From Azospirillum halopraeferens DSM 3675 (GTDB lineage: Bacteria > Pseudomonadota > Alphaproteobacteria > Azospirillales > Azospirillaceae): a DNA stretch of 64,000 bases. Location: contig NZ_AUCF01000013.1 of assembly GCF_000429625.1 (NCBI RefSeq), positions 124,001 through 188,000 on the forward strand. The letters run 5' to 3'. Shown here one piece after another: positions 26,160-35,567 of the stretch (positions are counted from its first letter, which is position 1; every line of letters starts with the position of its first letter). Made by a program: the position numbers and the translations under genes. The notes under the pieces were generated by a model, which worked only from the letters and a program-made list of their open reading frames with translations, was not told where the DNA came from and made no database searches.

Positions 26160-27704
26160 ATGCCGTCGCCCTTCGCCGCCGCCCGCCTGTCCGCCCCCTG
26201 CGCCTGCCCCACCTGCCGTCCCGCCGGCGACGGTGCCGCGGGCGCCCTGCCGGGGGACGCCTTCCAGGGGGACGCGGCCGGGCGCCCCGGCGGCCTGCCC
26301 AACCACATCGACGCGCTGCTGATCGACCCGCACGGGACGGCGTACGGCAACACCTGGCACGCCGTGCCGGGCACCGTCGGGCAGCCGGTGGCGTTGACCT
26401 ACAGCTTCCTCCAGGCGGCCCCCGCCTACGCCGCCACCTATGGAATCCAGGATGTTCGCCCGTTTTCCGAGGTGCAGATGGCGGCGGCGCGCGAGGTGCT
26501 CGGGCTGTGGGCCGAGGTTGCCAACGTCACCTTCACCGAGGTGGCGAGCGGCGGCGACATCGGGTTCGCCACCGCCGGGAACGGCCCGTCGGGATTCGCC
26601 TTCGCCCCCGGCCGTTCGGCCGAGTCGGGCGACGTCTATCTGAACCAACTGGTGGGCGAGAACACCACGCCGATCGCCGGCTTCACCGCCTATCGCCGGC
26701 TGATGCACGAGGTCGGCCACGCCCTGGGGCTCAAGCACCCCGGCCCCTACGACGTCAACGAGCCGCCGTTCCTGCCGACGGCGCAGGACACCTATCAATA
26801 CACGGTGATGTCCTACTACGCCCACCCCACCACGGGCTTCAACCCGACGGGGCCGCAACTGTTCGACATCGCGGCGGTGCAATACCTGTACGGCGCCAAC
26901 CGCGCGACTCGCGCGGGTGACGACACCTACAGCTTCAGCGCCACGCAGGAGCAGATGCGGACCATCTGGGACGGCGGCGGGATCGACCGCTTCGACCTGT
27001 CGAACCAGACCGTCAACCTGTGGGTCGACCTGCGCGCCGGGCATTTCAGCAGCATCGGCGTGGAACGCGGCGGCAGCCCCAGCGAGGCCAATGTGGCCAT
27101 CGCCCACGGCGTGACCATCGAGCACGCCACCGGCGGCAGCGGCTGGGACATCATCTTCGGCAACGACGCCGACAACGAGCTGCGCGGCAATGTCGGCAAC
27201 GACTCGCTGACCGGCTTCGACGGCAACGACGTGCTGTACGGCAACCAGGGCGACGACCGTCTGGAGGGCAACGTCGGCAACGACACGCTGTTCGGCGGCC
27301 AGGACTCGGACATGCTGTGGGGCGGCCGGGGCAACGACCTGCTTTACGGCAACCTCGCGTCCGACATCGCGTGGGGTGGCGAGGGCGACGACACCCTGTT
27401 CGGCGGCCAGGGTGACGACACGCTGGACGGCGGCCCCGGCGACGACGTTCTGGCCGGCAATCTGGGCAACGACGTCCTCACCGGCGGGGCCGGGGCCGAC
27501 CGGTTCCTGGTGGGCTACGGCACCGGCCACGACACCATCACCGACTTCGACGCCGCCGCCGGCGACCGCATCCAGCACCTTCCCGGCCAGACCTGGTCGG
27601 TGACCGCCACCACCGCCGGGGCCCGCATCGACTTCGGCGGCGGCACGACCGTCACCCTCTCCGGCATCGACGCCGACCGCGTCGCGGCGTGGTGGTTCGT
27701 GTAG
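26160..27704 (+). CDS. Serralysin-like M10 metalloprotease with RTX repeats
   Basis: The 514-residue protein has the metzincin zinc motif HEVGHALGLKH (183-193) with the Met-turn TVMSYYAHP about 30 residues later. A long block of calcium-binding RTX-type repeats follows (about 330-440), for example GNVGNDSLTG, GNQGDDRLEG, GGQGDDTLDG and GGAGADRFLVG. The C-terminus ends in hydrophobic residues (AAWWFV), as in type I secretion signals. There is no Sec signal peptide, so export by an ABC/MFP/TolC system is expected, but none is encoded in the window. It is likely a secreted calcium-stabilised protease. The N-terminus has an unusual CACPTC cluster. Confidence 0.9.
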   Translation: MPSPFAAARLSAPCACPTCRPAGDGAAGALPGDAFQGDAAGRPGGLPNHIDALLIDPHGTAYGNTWHAVPGTVGQPVALTYSFLQAAPAYAATYGIQDVRPFSEVQMAAAREVLGLWAEVANVTFTEVASGGDIGFATAGNGPSGFAFAPGRSAESGDVYLNQLVGENTTPIAGFTAYRRLMHEVGHALGLKHPGPYDVNEPPFLPTAQDTYQYTVMSYYAHPTTGFNPTGPQLFDIAAVQYLYGANRATRAGDDTYSFSATQEQMRTIWDGGGIDRFDLSNQTVNLWVDLRAGHFSSIGVERGGSPSEANVAIAHGVTIEHATGGSGWDIIFGNDADNELRGNVGNDSLTGFDGNDVLYGNQGDDRLEGNVGNDTLFGGQDSDMLWGGRGNDLLYGNLASDIAWGGEGDDTLFGGQGDDTLDGGPGDDVLAGNLGNDVLTGGAGADRFLVGYGTGHDTITDFDAAAGDRIQHLPGQTWSVTATTAGARIDFGGGTTVTLSGIDADRVAAWWFV

Positions 27705-27872
27705 GGGGTGAGGTCGGCTTTCGCCGGGAAAGAAACCCAGATGATAGGGCTGCTCTTTCGCTCCCGGTGGGTCGGCGCGGCCGGTGGGAAACCCGAAACG
27801 CCGGGCAGGCCGTCCGGATTTGGGACGAATGGTGCGTCCCGCCACAGACGACTTATCATCGGCCGTCATGAG

Positions 27873-27884
27873 ATGCTATAGCAT
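27873..27884. promoter_or_regulatory. 12-bp perfect palindrome upstream of the three-gene ATPase module
   Basis: ATGCTATAGCAT is fully palindromic and contains a TATAGC -10-like core. It lies about 90 bp before the first gene of the module. A second inverted pair, TGGCAA/TTGCCA, brackets about 27925-27953. Both could be operator or promoter parts; this is inference. Confidence 0.35.
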
Positions 27885-27975
27885 GGTTTGCCTTTGACGA
27901 TCGTTAGTCATGTTCGCAGCCGCCTGGCAAATCGCTTGGCCAAAAGGTTGCCAAACGACTTTGAGGGAAAAGACA

Positions 27976-28389
27976 TTGCAGACGGATTTCCTGAATGCGC
28001 ACGAACGGCACTTGGATGATGCCGAGCGTCTTTTCCAGGCAGGCCGTTTAGCAAATGCCGATCATCTCTATGGCATGGCCTCGGAATGCGGTCTCAAGCG
28101 GCTGATGGCAGCATTCGGTATGGCCGTTGACTCCTCCGGAAGCCCACGGAATACGAACGATCGCAAACACGTCGAATCGATATGGATGCGTTTCGAAAGC
28201 TACAGGAGCGGCCATCATCATGGCACGGGATACCCGTTATCCGGTTCCAACCCCTTCAACAATTGGAAAGCGGAGCAACGCTATGCCCACCAGGGGAGTT
28301 TCGATGCGGCTCGGGTGGATCCCCATCGAACTGGCGCGCTGGAGGTTCGTGATCTGATCAGAAAGGCACTTCGGGAGGGGCTGATATGA
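27976..28389 (+). CDS. HEPN-like small helical protein, gene 1 of a three-gene module
   Basis: Starting at TTG 27976 (GAGGGA nine bases upstream; an ATG at 27910 would add 22 residues without a ribosome site), the 137-residue product reads LNAHERHLDDAERLFQAGRL then NADHLYGMASECGLK. This resembles HEPN-type helical bundles. Further on it has YRSGHHHG, which contains an R-x4-H arrangement like the RNase motif of active HEPN proteins, then SGSNPFNNWKAEQRYAHQG. HEPN proteins are often toxin or RNase parts of defence systems. Its stop overlaps the next start (ATGA). Codon use and GC are lower than in the neighbours. Function is inferred. Confidence 0.6.
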   Translation: MQTDFLNAHERHLDDAERLFQAGRLANADHLYGMASECGLKRLMAAFGMAVDSSGSPRNTNDRKHVESIWMRFESYRSGHHHGTGYPLSGSNPFNNWKAEQRYAHQGSFDAARVDPHRTGALEVRDLIRKALREGLI

Positions 28390-29678
28390 TCACATTCGAC
28401 CGGATTCTGCCCATTACCATCGAGGTGCTGCGGACACACCGCGACGTGATTGCCCGGCTGGAATGGTTATTGGTGAACCGCGACCTCAACGGACGCGTGC
28501 GCCTGATCCTACCGGACAGCGCGGCCTCGGATACTGATCTTGAGCAACAACTTAAGGCCGTGTACGGGGAACTGGCCGAACGTATCAAACCTCATGCGCA
28601 TTCGACGGAAGCGGGGCTTCTCTATGAAGCCTCGCGCGATGGGGCTTGCCATGGGACATCGGCGTTTCCGCTGGGTGATATCGAAAAGGTTTGGGTCATC
28701 GACCGCCTGGCAACCGAAAGCCGCTGGGAAACGATAGCGGAGGTATCCTCCGGCGCACCGCGCATCGTGTTCTTTTCCATCAAGGGTGGGGTCGGCCGAT
28801 CGACAGCCCTTGCTGCCAGCGCATGGTCTCTGGCGATGCAGGGAAAGAGGGTGCTCGTCCTGGACTTGGACCTCGAGTCGCCCGGACTTTCCAGCGCATT
28901 GCTTCCACCGGACAGACAACCTGCTTATGGCATCACCGATTGGCTGGTTGAAGATCTGGTCGACAATGGAGATGCGCTGCTGGCCGATATGTATGGGACC
29001 AGCGATCTCCCGACCAGTGGTTCAATTTATCTCGTGCCGGCCCATGGGCGGGCAATGGGGGAGTATGTATCAAAGCTGGGCCGCTGCTGGATGCCGAAAC
29101 GCAACCACCGGGGAGCGCCGGAATCCTGGTCTGTGCGCCTGAATCGGCTGGTCGAGCACCTGGAATCTCTTCATCGGCCGGATGTTATCCTCATCGATTC
29201 GCGCGCCGGCATCGATGAAGTGGCTGCGGCTTGTGTGACCGACCTGGGGGCGCACACGGTGCTGATGTTTGCAATCCAGGGCCAGCAGACCTGGACAGGA
29301 TATCAAGCACTGTTTTCTTATTGGATGCAGCGCGGTGTCATCACCGACATTCGGAATCGGCTGCAATTGGTTGCGGGCCTTGTGCCGGATGACGAGCGCA
29401 GATTGGAGTATCTGACAGCTTTGCGAGGAGATTCCTACGCATTGTTCGAGGATACCTATGACGAAGTCGAGCCGGGTGAAATCAGCCACTGGAATTTCGA
29501 GGAAGACGACGATGTCGCCCCCCATTCACCCCTGGCCATTCGCTGGAATCGCGGCTGGTACGGCATGATGAGCTTGCAGCAGCGAATGGTTCACGTGGAT
29601 CAGACTGAAGTTACATCCGCATTCGGAATGTTGCTGGATTTCCTGGATCGCGCTGTCGGCCAAGGGAGGCCAACGTGA
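28386..29678 (+). CDS. KGGVGR-motif ParA/MinD-like ATPase, gene 2 of a three-gene module
   Basis: The 430-residue protein has an N-terminal helical region (about 1-120) and a SIMIBI-class ATPase domain. The deviant Walker A is FFSIKGGVGRSTALAASAW (KGGVGRST at 133-140), then RVLVLDLDLESPGLSSALLP and a Walker B-like DVILIDSRAGIDEVAA. In ParA/MinD the motif is KGGVGKT; the Arg in place of Lys before Ser/Thr marks a distinct group often found in mobile or defence loci. It is coupled on both sides (ATGA and GTGA overlaps), so the three proteins are probably made together and may form a complex. The role is not established. Confidence 0.7.
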   Translation: MITFDRILPITIEVLRTHRDVIARLEWLLVNRDLNGRVRLILPDSAASDTDLEQQLKAVYGELAERIKPHAHSTEAGLLYEASRDGACHGTSAFPLGDIEKVWVIDRLATESRWETIAEVSSGAPRIVFFSIKGGVGRSTALAASAWSLAMQGKRVLVLDLDLESPGLSSALLPPDRQPAYGITDWLVEDLVDNGDALLADMYGTSDLPTSGSIYLVPAHGRAMGEYVSKLGRCWMPKRNHRGAPESWSVRLNRLVEHLESLHRPDVILIDSRAGIDEVAAACVTDLGAHTVLMFAIQGQQTWTGYQALFSYWMQRGVITDIRNRLQLVAGLVPDDERRLEYLTALRGDSYALFEDTYDEVEPGEISHWNFEEDDDVAPHSPLAIRWNRGWYGMMSLQQRMVHVDQTEVTSAFGMLLDFLDRAVGQGRPT

Positions 29679-31108
29679 ATAATCCCCAAGCAATACGGCA
29701 GGCAATCCAAGAGGCCCCGTTTGAGCTGGACAGCACGGGTGATGTTCCCAAACCGGGTACGCTTCACATTCCACCGGCTCATCGCAAAGCGCTGTCGCGG
29801 GAAGCCGTGCTGGTCATCGGCGCGCGTGGGGTTGGCAAGTCGTTCTGGACCGCTGCGTTGGGCGCCCGTGAACTGCGTTCGCAGATTGGTGCGACCGTGC
29901 CGGAACTGATCGACACAACCATCCACATCGGTCATGCGGCGAAGCCGAACCTCCGGTCCTACCCGGACCCCGACACTTTCAGGTCCATGGTTAGCCAGGG
30001 GCATGAACCTTATAGCGTCTGGCGGGCGGTCGTTCTGAGATGGCTGGCGGAGATTGCCGGTCATCAGGTTCCGGTCACGACATGGATGGACACGGTGGCA
30101 TGGGTGAAGGGGAACCCGGAACCCTTTGCCCGGATTGTCGAAGCCGCCAATCAGAAGCTGGTCGGTGAGGGTCAGTTCGGTCTCATCATCTTTGACGCTC
30201 TGGACCGTACGAGCCATGATTGGGGAACGATGAACCTCATCGTCCGCGATCTGCTCCGGGTCGCCTTGTGGCTGCGCGATCTTTCGAGGGTCCGTGCGAA
30301 AATATTTCTGCGCCCCGATCAGATGGAACGTACCGTCACCTCTTTCCCCGATGCATCGAAAATCACATCCACGACCGTCAATCTCACCTGGGATCGGCAT
30401 GATTTGCATGCCATGCTCTGGCAACGGCTCATAAATTCCCCTGCTTCGCACGGCGCATGTCTGCGATCCGTCGTGTCATCGGTCTTGCCACCACCCGATG
30501 GATTGATCGAACATAAGGATTACTGGTCGCTGCCCCCGGTCCTGACGTCGGACTCGCCCTATCAGCGGCGTCTGTTCGAGGCTTTGGCCGGAGACAAGAT
30601 GGGCAAGGATGCTCGCCGCGGCGTGCCTTATGTTTGGAGCGTCGGTCATCTGGCCGACGGTCATGGCTGGACGTCCCCTCGCTCATTCCTGGCCGCTATT
30701 GCCGGTGCTGCGGAGGATAGCGCTCAACGCTATGCCGACTACCCATTGGCGCTTCACTACGAGAGCTTGAAGCGCGGCATTCAGAAGGCATCACAGATTC
30801 GCGTCGAGCAGGTCGCGGAAGATGACCCCTGGGTACCGGAAGCAATGAAGCCGCTAAAAGGAAAAAACGTTCCTTGTGATTTTCAAACAATATTTGAAGC
30901 TTGGTCGGAAGCTTTTCCGGGAGGAGCTGGCGCAATTCCATCGGATCACCTACCTCCCCAGCATGCCGAAAGCTGGGATGGGGTTCGGAAGGATCTGGAC
31001 CGTCTCGGTATTCTTGTAACCCGGAAAGACGGGCGCATTGACATGCCTGATCTTTATCGCGTGGGTTTTGGCTTGGGGCGTCGCGGCGGTGTCGCGCCTC
31101 GAAAGTGA
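29675..31108 (+). CDS. P-loop NTPase of unknown function, gene 3 of a three-gene module
   Basis: The 477-residue protein has Walker A GARGVGKSF (49-57) and Walker B QFGLIIFDALDR (about 167-178). The remainder is a long C-terminal part with mixed helical segments, ending in Gly/Arg-rich residues. The pattern suits a STAND/KAP-like sensor ATPase, but I do not recognise an exact family. GTG at 29675 overlaps the preceding TGA and has AAGGGAGG in front. Local GC falls as low as 35% (30841-30900), against about 70% for the neighbours, which supports recent acquisition. There is no transposase or integrase beside it. Confidence 0.65.
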   Translation: MNNPQAIRQAIQEAPFELDSTGDVPKPGTLHIPPAHRKALSREAVLVIGARGVGKSFWTAALGARELRSQIGATVPELIDTTIHIGHAAKPNLRSYPDPDTFRSMVSQGHEPYSVWRAVVLRWLAEIAGHQVPVTTWMDTVAWVKGNPEPFARIVEAANQKLVGEGQFGLIIFDALDRTSHDWGTMNLIVRDLLRVALWLRDLSRVRAKIFLRPDQMERTVTSFPDASKITSTTVNLTWDRHDLHAMLWQRLINSPASHGACLRSVVSSVLPPPDGLIEHKDYWSLPPVLTSDSPYQRRLFEALAGDKMGKDARRGVPYVWSVGHLADGHGWTSPRSFLAAIAGAAEDSAQRYADYPLALHYESLKRGIQKASQIRVEQVAEDDPWVPEAMKPLKGKNVPCDFQTIFEAWSEAFPGGAGAIPSDHLPPQHAESWDGVRKDLDRLGILVTRKDGRIDMPDLYRVGFGLGRRGGVAPRK

Positions 31109-31365
31109 TTATTTTCAGAAGTTGTAACTGCCCGGATGGCCCCGACGCAAAAGCTGGTTGGCGCGGGGATGGGGGTGTGGGTCAACTTTCCATGACTCGC
31201 GCCGGTCTCCCCCGGCGTCGCCTCAATCTCGGCGATCTGCGCCAGCATCTGGAAGATCATCGCCGCCTGCGCCAAGATGGGTGCATCCCGTCAAGAAGCG
31301 GGGTCTCCAGCATATCCGGGGCGGTTCAGCCACAGGTGGCTCCACCGATGAAAGATTGGATCTCA

Positions 31366-31998
31366 ATGAGCATGCAGCCATGGGAAGGACGTGACCGGCT
31401 GGTCGCAATCGATATCGAGACGACCGGACGGCGCCTGCCGAGCCTCCGGGACATCCGTAAGGCGCCCAAGGGCCTGCGTCAGCCCGGCATCATCATCGAA
31501 ATCGGGTGTCTTGAAATAATCCGTGAGGGCGATGGCTGGGGGAAAGCGCGCAGCTGGGAGTCGCGGGTCAACCCCGACGCCCCTCTCCATCCCGACGCCA
31601 TCAAGGTGCACGGCATCAAGCCCGCCGACCTGAAGGCGGCGCCCCGCTTTTCCGAAGTGGCCGACGCGTTTCTAGCCTTTCTGGGCGAGGATCTTCTGGT
31701 GGCGCATGCCTATGAGAACGAGATGGACTTCCTGAACTACGAGTTCGCGCGCTGCGGACGCGCCGCATGGGGTGCCGACACGTTCCCGGCGGATCGGTTC
31801 ATCTGTACCAAGGAGATGTCGCACGCGGTCTTCCCCGGCGCTTCTGGCTCGCTCGATGCCCTGTGTGATCGGCTGTGGCTCGACCGGAGTGATCGCTTCG
31901 CCCACCATGGTGCGCTGCTCGACGCAGACCTGACGGCTGACGCCTTCGTCAAGATGGCGTTGGGAGATACCGGCCCGCGCGACGCCGTGTATGAGTGA
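31366..31998 (+). CDS. DnaQ-like DEDDh 3'-5' exonuclease
   Basis: The roughly 210-residue protein has Exo I VAIDIETTG, an Exo II-like region AHAYENEMDFLNYEF and Exo III AHHGALLDADLTADAF (His and Asp of DEDDh), preceded by SGSLDALCDRLWLD as in DNA polymerase III epsilon. The usual Asp of Exo II is Glu in the best alignment, which could lower activity. The start is uncertain among ATG 31348, 31366 and 31372. It lies 257 bp after the three-gene module and may be part of the same acquired region or an epsilon paralogue. The 31109-31365 stretch before it holds no convincing gene. Confidence 0.75.
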   Translation: MSMQPWEGRDRLVAIDIETTGRRLPSLRDIRKAPKGLRQPGIIIEIGCLEIIREGDGWGKARSWESRVNPDAPLHPDAIKVHGIKPADLKAAPRFSEVADAFLAFLGEDLLVAHAYENEMDFLNYEFARCGRAAWGADTFPADRFICTKEMSHAVFPGASGSLDALCDRLWLDRSDRFAHHGALLDADLTADAFVKMALGDTGPRDAVYE

Positions 31999-32153
31999 GG
32001 CACAGCGCCAGGCATTCGGATATCGTCCCGCGCGCCACTGACGGGTGGAAGGCGTCAAGGTCGCGATCGGGCCGGCTTGCGCCGAACGGCGCTGGCTGCT
32101 CCTGGCGCAAAGCAGCCCTTTCCACCTCTCCAACGTCCCCACCCCCCAACGCG

Positions 32154-32180
32154 AAAAGCCCGGCACAAGGCCGGGCTTTG
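32154..32180. terminator. Bidirectional terminator between the exonuclease and tRNA-Lys
   Basis: Stem AAAGCCCGGC/GCCGGGCTTT with loop ACAAG, with A and T runs on each side, so it can end transcripts from both strands (exonuclease gene plus, tRNA-Lys minus). Confidence 0.8.
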
Positions 32181-32209
32181 CGGTGTCGCCGGAGCGGGAG
32201 GGGCGGCGA

Positions 32210-32285
<76 letters not shown>

Positions 32286-32414
32286 ATCGCCCGCCGTCGT
32301 CGCCCCCTTGGGGGCGCCCCGTCCGGGGAGGGCGGCTGTATAGCAAAGGGGTGCGGGGCTGTCGACAGGAAAAATCAGCCCCGCTCACCCGCACCGCCGC
32401 CTCATTCCGCCACC

Positions 32415-35400
32415 TCATTCCGCCGCCAGGGACGCGCCGCCGGCGGAGCGGTTCGACGGTGGTCCGTCCGCCGCTCCCACCGCCGCGGCGGCCGGGGCCG
32501 GGACGCGGTACCAGGCGGCGTAGAGGGCGGGCAGGAAGAAGATGGTCAGCACCGTCGCCCCGGTCAGGCCGCCCATGATGGCCACCGCCATGGGGCCCCA
32601 GAACACGCTGTGGGTCAGCGGGATCATGGCCAGGATGGCGGCGGCGGCGGTCAGGACGATGGGGCGGGTGCGGCGCACCGTCGCCTCGATGATGCCGGCC
32701 CACCGGCTGTGGCCGGCCCGCACGTCCTGCTCGATCTGGTCCACCAGGATGACCGAGTTGCGCATGATGATGCCGGCCAGCGCGATGACCCCCAGCATGG
32801 CCACGAAGCCGAACGGCAGGCCGAACAGCAGCAGGGCCGAGGTCACCCCGATCAGCCCCAGCGGCGCCGTCAGCAGCACCAGGATGAGCTGCGAGAAGCT
32901 CTGCAACTGCACCATCAGCGTCACCACCATGATCAGCAGCATCACCGGCAGCATGGCCTTGATGGACGACTGGCCCTTGGCGCTCTCCTCGATGGCGCCG
33001 CCCATGGCGATGCGGTAGCCGTCGGGCAGCCGCGCCCGCAGCCCGGCCAGGGAGGCGTCCACCTGCTGGCTCACCACCGGCGCCTGCACCCCGCCCGCCA
33101 CGTCGGCCTTCACCGTCATGGTCGTGTGGCGGCCGCGGCGCCACAGCACCGGCTCCTCCATCTCGTGGTGCAGCGTCGCCACCTGGCTCAGCGGCACCAC
33201 GCCGCCGTGGCCGGTGCGGATCGTCAGCTCGCCGAGGTTGGCGAGGTCCAGGCGCTCGGAATCGGGGGTGCGCACCACCACGTCGATCAGCTCGGTCCCC
33301 TCCCGGTGCTGCGTCACCGTGATGCCGCCCAAAAGAAGCTGGAGCGCGTCCGACAGGTCCTGCTTCGACACCCCCAGCGCGCGCGCCTTGGCGATGTCCA
33401 CCTCCAGCCGGATGCGCCGCGCCAGCTCGTCCCAGTCCAGGTGCACGTTGGCCAGGTTGGGGTGGGCGCGCATCAGGTCGCGCATCTCGTACGCAACGCC
33501 GCGCAGCACCGCGGGGTCGCTGCCGCTGACGCGGAACTGCACGGGATAGCCGACGGGCGGCCCGTTCTCCAGCCGGCTCACCCGCACCCGCGCCGCGGGA
33601 AAGTCGCTCTCCGCCCGCCCGGTCAGGTCGGCCATCACCCGCTCGCGCGCCTCCAGGTCCCTGGTCATCACCACGAACTGGGCGAAGTTGGCGGTGGGAA
33701 GCTGCTGGTCCAGCGGCAGGTAGAACCGCGGAGCCCCGGCCCCGGTGTAGGCGGTCCAATAGGCCACGCCCTCGTGGTCCGCCAGCAGGGTTTCCATGCG
33801 CGCCACCTCCGCCTCGGTGGCGGCGAAGGACGAGCCCTCGGCCAGGCGGATGTCCACCAGCAGCTCCGGCCGGCTGGCGGAGGGGAAGAACTGCTGCTGC
33901 ACCAGGCCGAACCCCACCAGCGAGGCGACGAAGGCCGCCACCGTGACGCCGATGGTGATCCGGCGCCGGCGCACGCACACCGTCACCGCCGCGCGCAGCA
34001 GCCGGTAGAACCGGGTGTCGTAGACGTCATGGTGCCCGGCCGCGGCGCGCCGGGGCACCGGCAGCAGCACGTAGCCGAGGTAGGGGGTGAACACCACCGC
34101 CACGATCCACGACAGCAGCAGGGCGATCCCCACCACCCAGAAGATGGCGTTGGTGTACTCGCCGGCGGCCGAGCGGGCCAGCCCCACGGGGACGAAGCCG
34201 GCGGCGGTGACGATGGTGCCGGTCAGCATGGGAAAGGCGGTGGAGGTCCAGGCGAAGGCGCCGGCGCGCAACCGGTCCCAGCCCTGCTCCATCTTCACCA
34301 CCATCATCTCCACCGCGATGATGGCGTCGTCCACCAGCAGTCCCAGGGCGATGATCAGGGCGCCCAGCGAGATGCGGTGGAGGTCGATGCCCAGCAGCAG
34401 CATGGCCACCAGCGTCAGCGCCAGCACCAGCGGCACCGCCAGCGCCACCACGATGCCGGTGCGCCAACCCAGGCTGATGAAGCTGACCAGCATGACGATG
34501 GCCAGCGCCTCGCCCAGCGCCTTCATGAACTCGCCCACCGAACGGTCGACGACGCGCGCCTGGTCGGCGACGTCGGCGATCTCCGCCCCCACCGGCAGGT
34601 CGGCGCGCACCTCCGCCATCGCCGCCGCCAGCGCCTCGCCCAGGGCCAGCACGTTGCCGCCCCTGGCCATGACGACGCCCAGCCCGACGGCGTCGCGGCC
34701 GTGGTGGCGCATGGTCTGGCGCCGCGGCTCCACATAGCCGCGCTTGATCTCCGCCACGTCGCCGATGGTCAGCAGGCGGCCGCCCGCCTCGATGGGAATG
34801 GCGCGCACCTGCTCGGCCGTGTCGATGCCCATGTCCACGCGCACGCGGATGCGCGCCGGCCCGCTGTCCACCTCGCCCGAGGAGACGACGGCGTTCTCCC
34901 GCTGCAACGCGGCCACCACCGTGTCCACCGGCAGGCCGAAGCTGGCCAGGCGCTGCGCCGACAGCTCCACATAGACGCGCTCGTCCTGCGGCGCGATCAG
35001 GTCCACCTTCTGCACGCCGGGCAGGCGCAGCAGGCGGTCGCGCACCGCCTCGGCGATGCGTTTCAGCTCCGCCGGGGTGAAATCCTCGCCCATCACCGCG
35101 TAGATGGCGGAGTAGACGTCGCCGAACTCGTCGTTGAAGAACGGCCCGCGCACCCCCTGCGGCAGGGTGTGGCGCATGTCGCCGATCTTCTTGCGCGTCT
35201 GGTACCAGACGTTGGCCACCTCGCGCGGCGGGATGCTGTCCTTCAGGGTCAGGAAGACGACGGACTCGCCGGGTTTGGAGTAGCTGCGGGCGAAATCGTA
35301 ATAGGGCACCGACTCCAGCGTCTTCTCGATGCGGTCGGTGACGAAATGCTCCACCTCCGACGCCGTGGCGCCCGGCCAGTCCGTGCGGATGGTCATCACC

Positions 35401-35567
35401 TTGAAGGTGAAGGAGGGGTCCTCCGCCCGCCCCAGCGACCCATAGGCGATGGCGCCGGCGGCGATGGAGACGATGATCAGGAACAGCACCAGCGTGCGGT
35501 GCTCCAGCGCCCACGCCGACAGGTTCACGCCCCGCCGCCGCCGGCCCCGTTCGGAGGCGGCGCTCAC
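32415..35567 (-). CDS. RND efflux transporter, AcrB-type inner-membrane permease
   Basis: The 1050-residue protein has the RND layout of 12 membrane helices and two large periplasmic loops. Typical segments are GRAEDPSFTFKVMTIRTDWP, GATASEVEHFVTDRIEKTLE, the TM4 Asp pair in LIIALGLLVDDAIIAVEM, and the C-terminal GVIALAGIIMRNSVILVDQI. The wording of the N-terminal periplasmic region is closer to the metal/multidrug-type RND group with MFP lipoprotein partners than to AcrB itself; the substrate is unknown. It overlaps the adaptor gene by ATGA. No TolC-type gene is present. It is likely repressed by the divergent TetR regulator. Confidence 0.95.
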   Translation of the reverse strand: MSAASERGRRRRGVNLSAWALEHRTLVLFLIIVSIAAGAIAYGSLGRAEDPSFTFKVMTIRTDWPGATASEVEHFVTDRIEKTLESVPYYDFARSYSKPGESVVFLTLKDSIPPREVANVWYQTRKKIGDMRHTLPQGVRGPFFNDEFGDVYSAIYAVMGEDFTPAELKRIAEAVRDRLLRLPGVQKVDLIAPQDERVYVELSAQRLASFGLPVDTVVAALQRENAVVSSGEVDSGPARIRVRVDMGIDTAEQVRAIPIEAGGRLLTIGDVAEIKRGYVEPRRQTMRHHGRDAVGLGVVMARGGNVLALGEALAAAMAEVRADLPVGAEIADVADQARVVDRSVGEFMKALGEALAIVMLVSFISLGWRTGIVVALAVPLVLALTLVAMLLLGIDLHRISLGALIIALGLLVDDAIIAVEMMVVKMEQGWDRLRAGAFAWTSTAFPMLTGTIVTAAGFVPVGLARSAAGEYTNAIFWVVGIALLLSWIVAVVFTPYLGYVLLPVPRRAAAGHHDVYDTRFYRLLRAAVTVCVRRRRITIGVTVAAFVASLVGFGLVQQQFFPSASRPELLVDIRLAEGSSFAATEAEVARMETLLADHEGVAYWTAYTGAGAPRFYLPLDQQLPTANFAQFVVMTRDLEARERVMADLTGRAESDFPAARVRVSRLENGPPVGYPVQFRVSGSDPAVLRGVAYEMRDLMRAHPNLANVHLDWDELARRIRLEVDIAKARALGVSKQDLSDALQLLLGGITVTQHREGTELIDVVVRTPDSERLDLANLGELTIRTGHGGVVPLSQVATLHHEMEEPVLWRRGRHTTMTVKADVAGGVQAPVVSQQVDASLAGLRARLPDGYRIAMGGAIEESAKGQSSIKAMLPVMLLIMVVTLMVQLQSFSQLILVLLTAPLGLIGVTSALLLFGLPFGFVAMLGVIALAGIIMRNSVILVDQIEQDVRAGHSRWAGIIEATVRRTRPIVLTAAAAILAMIPLTHSVFWGPMAVAIMGGLTGATVLTIFFLPALYAAWYRVPAPAAAAVGAADGPPSNRSAGGASLAAE

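Noticed and set aside
31054..31275. A 73-residue minus-strand frame between the NTPase and exonuclease genes, starting MAQAAMIFQMLAQIAEIEAT.
   Set aside because: The beginning looks protein-like, but there is no ribosome site, the end runs antisense into the NTPase gene, and no family is evident. It may be a relic, but I cannot support it.
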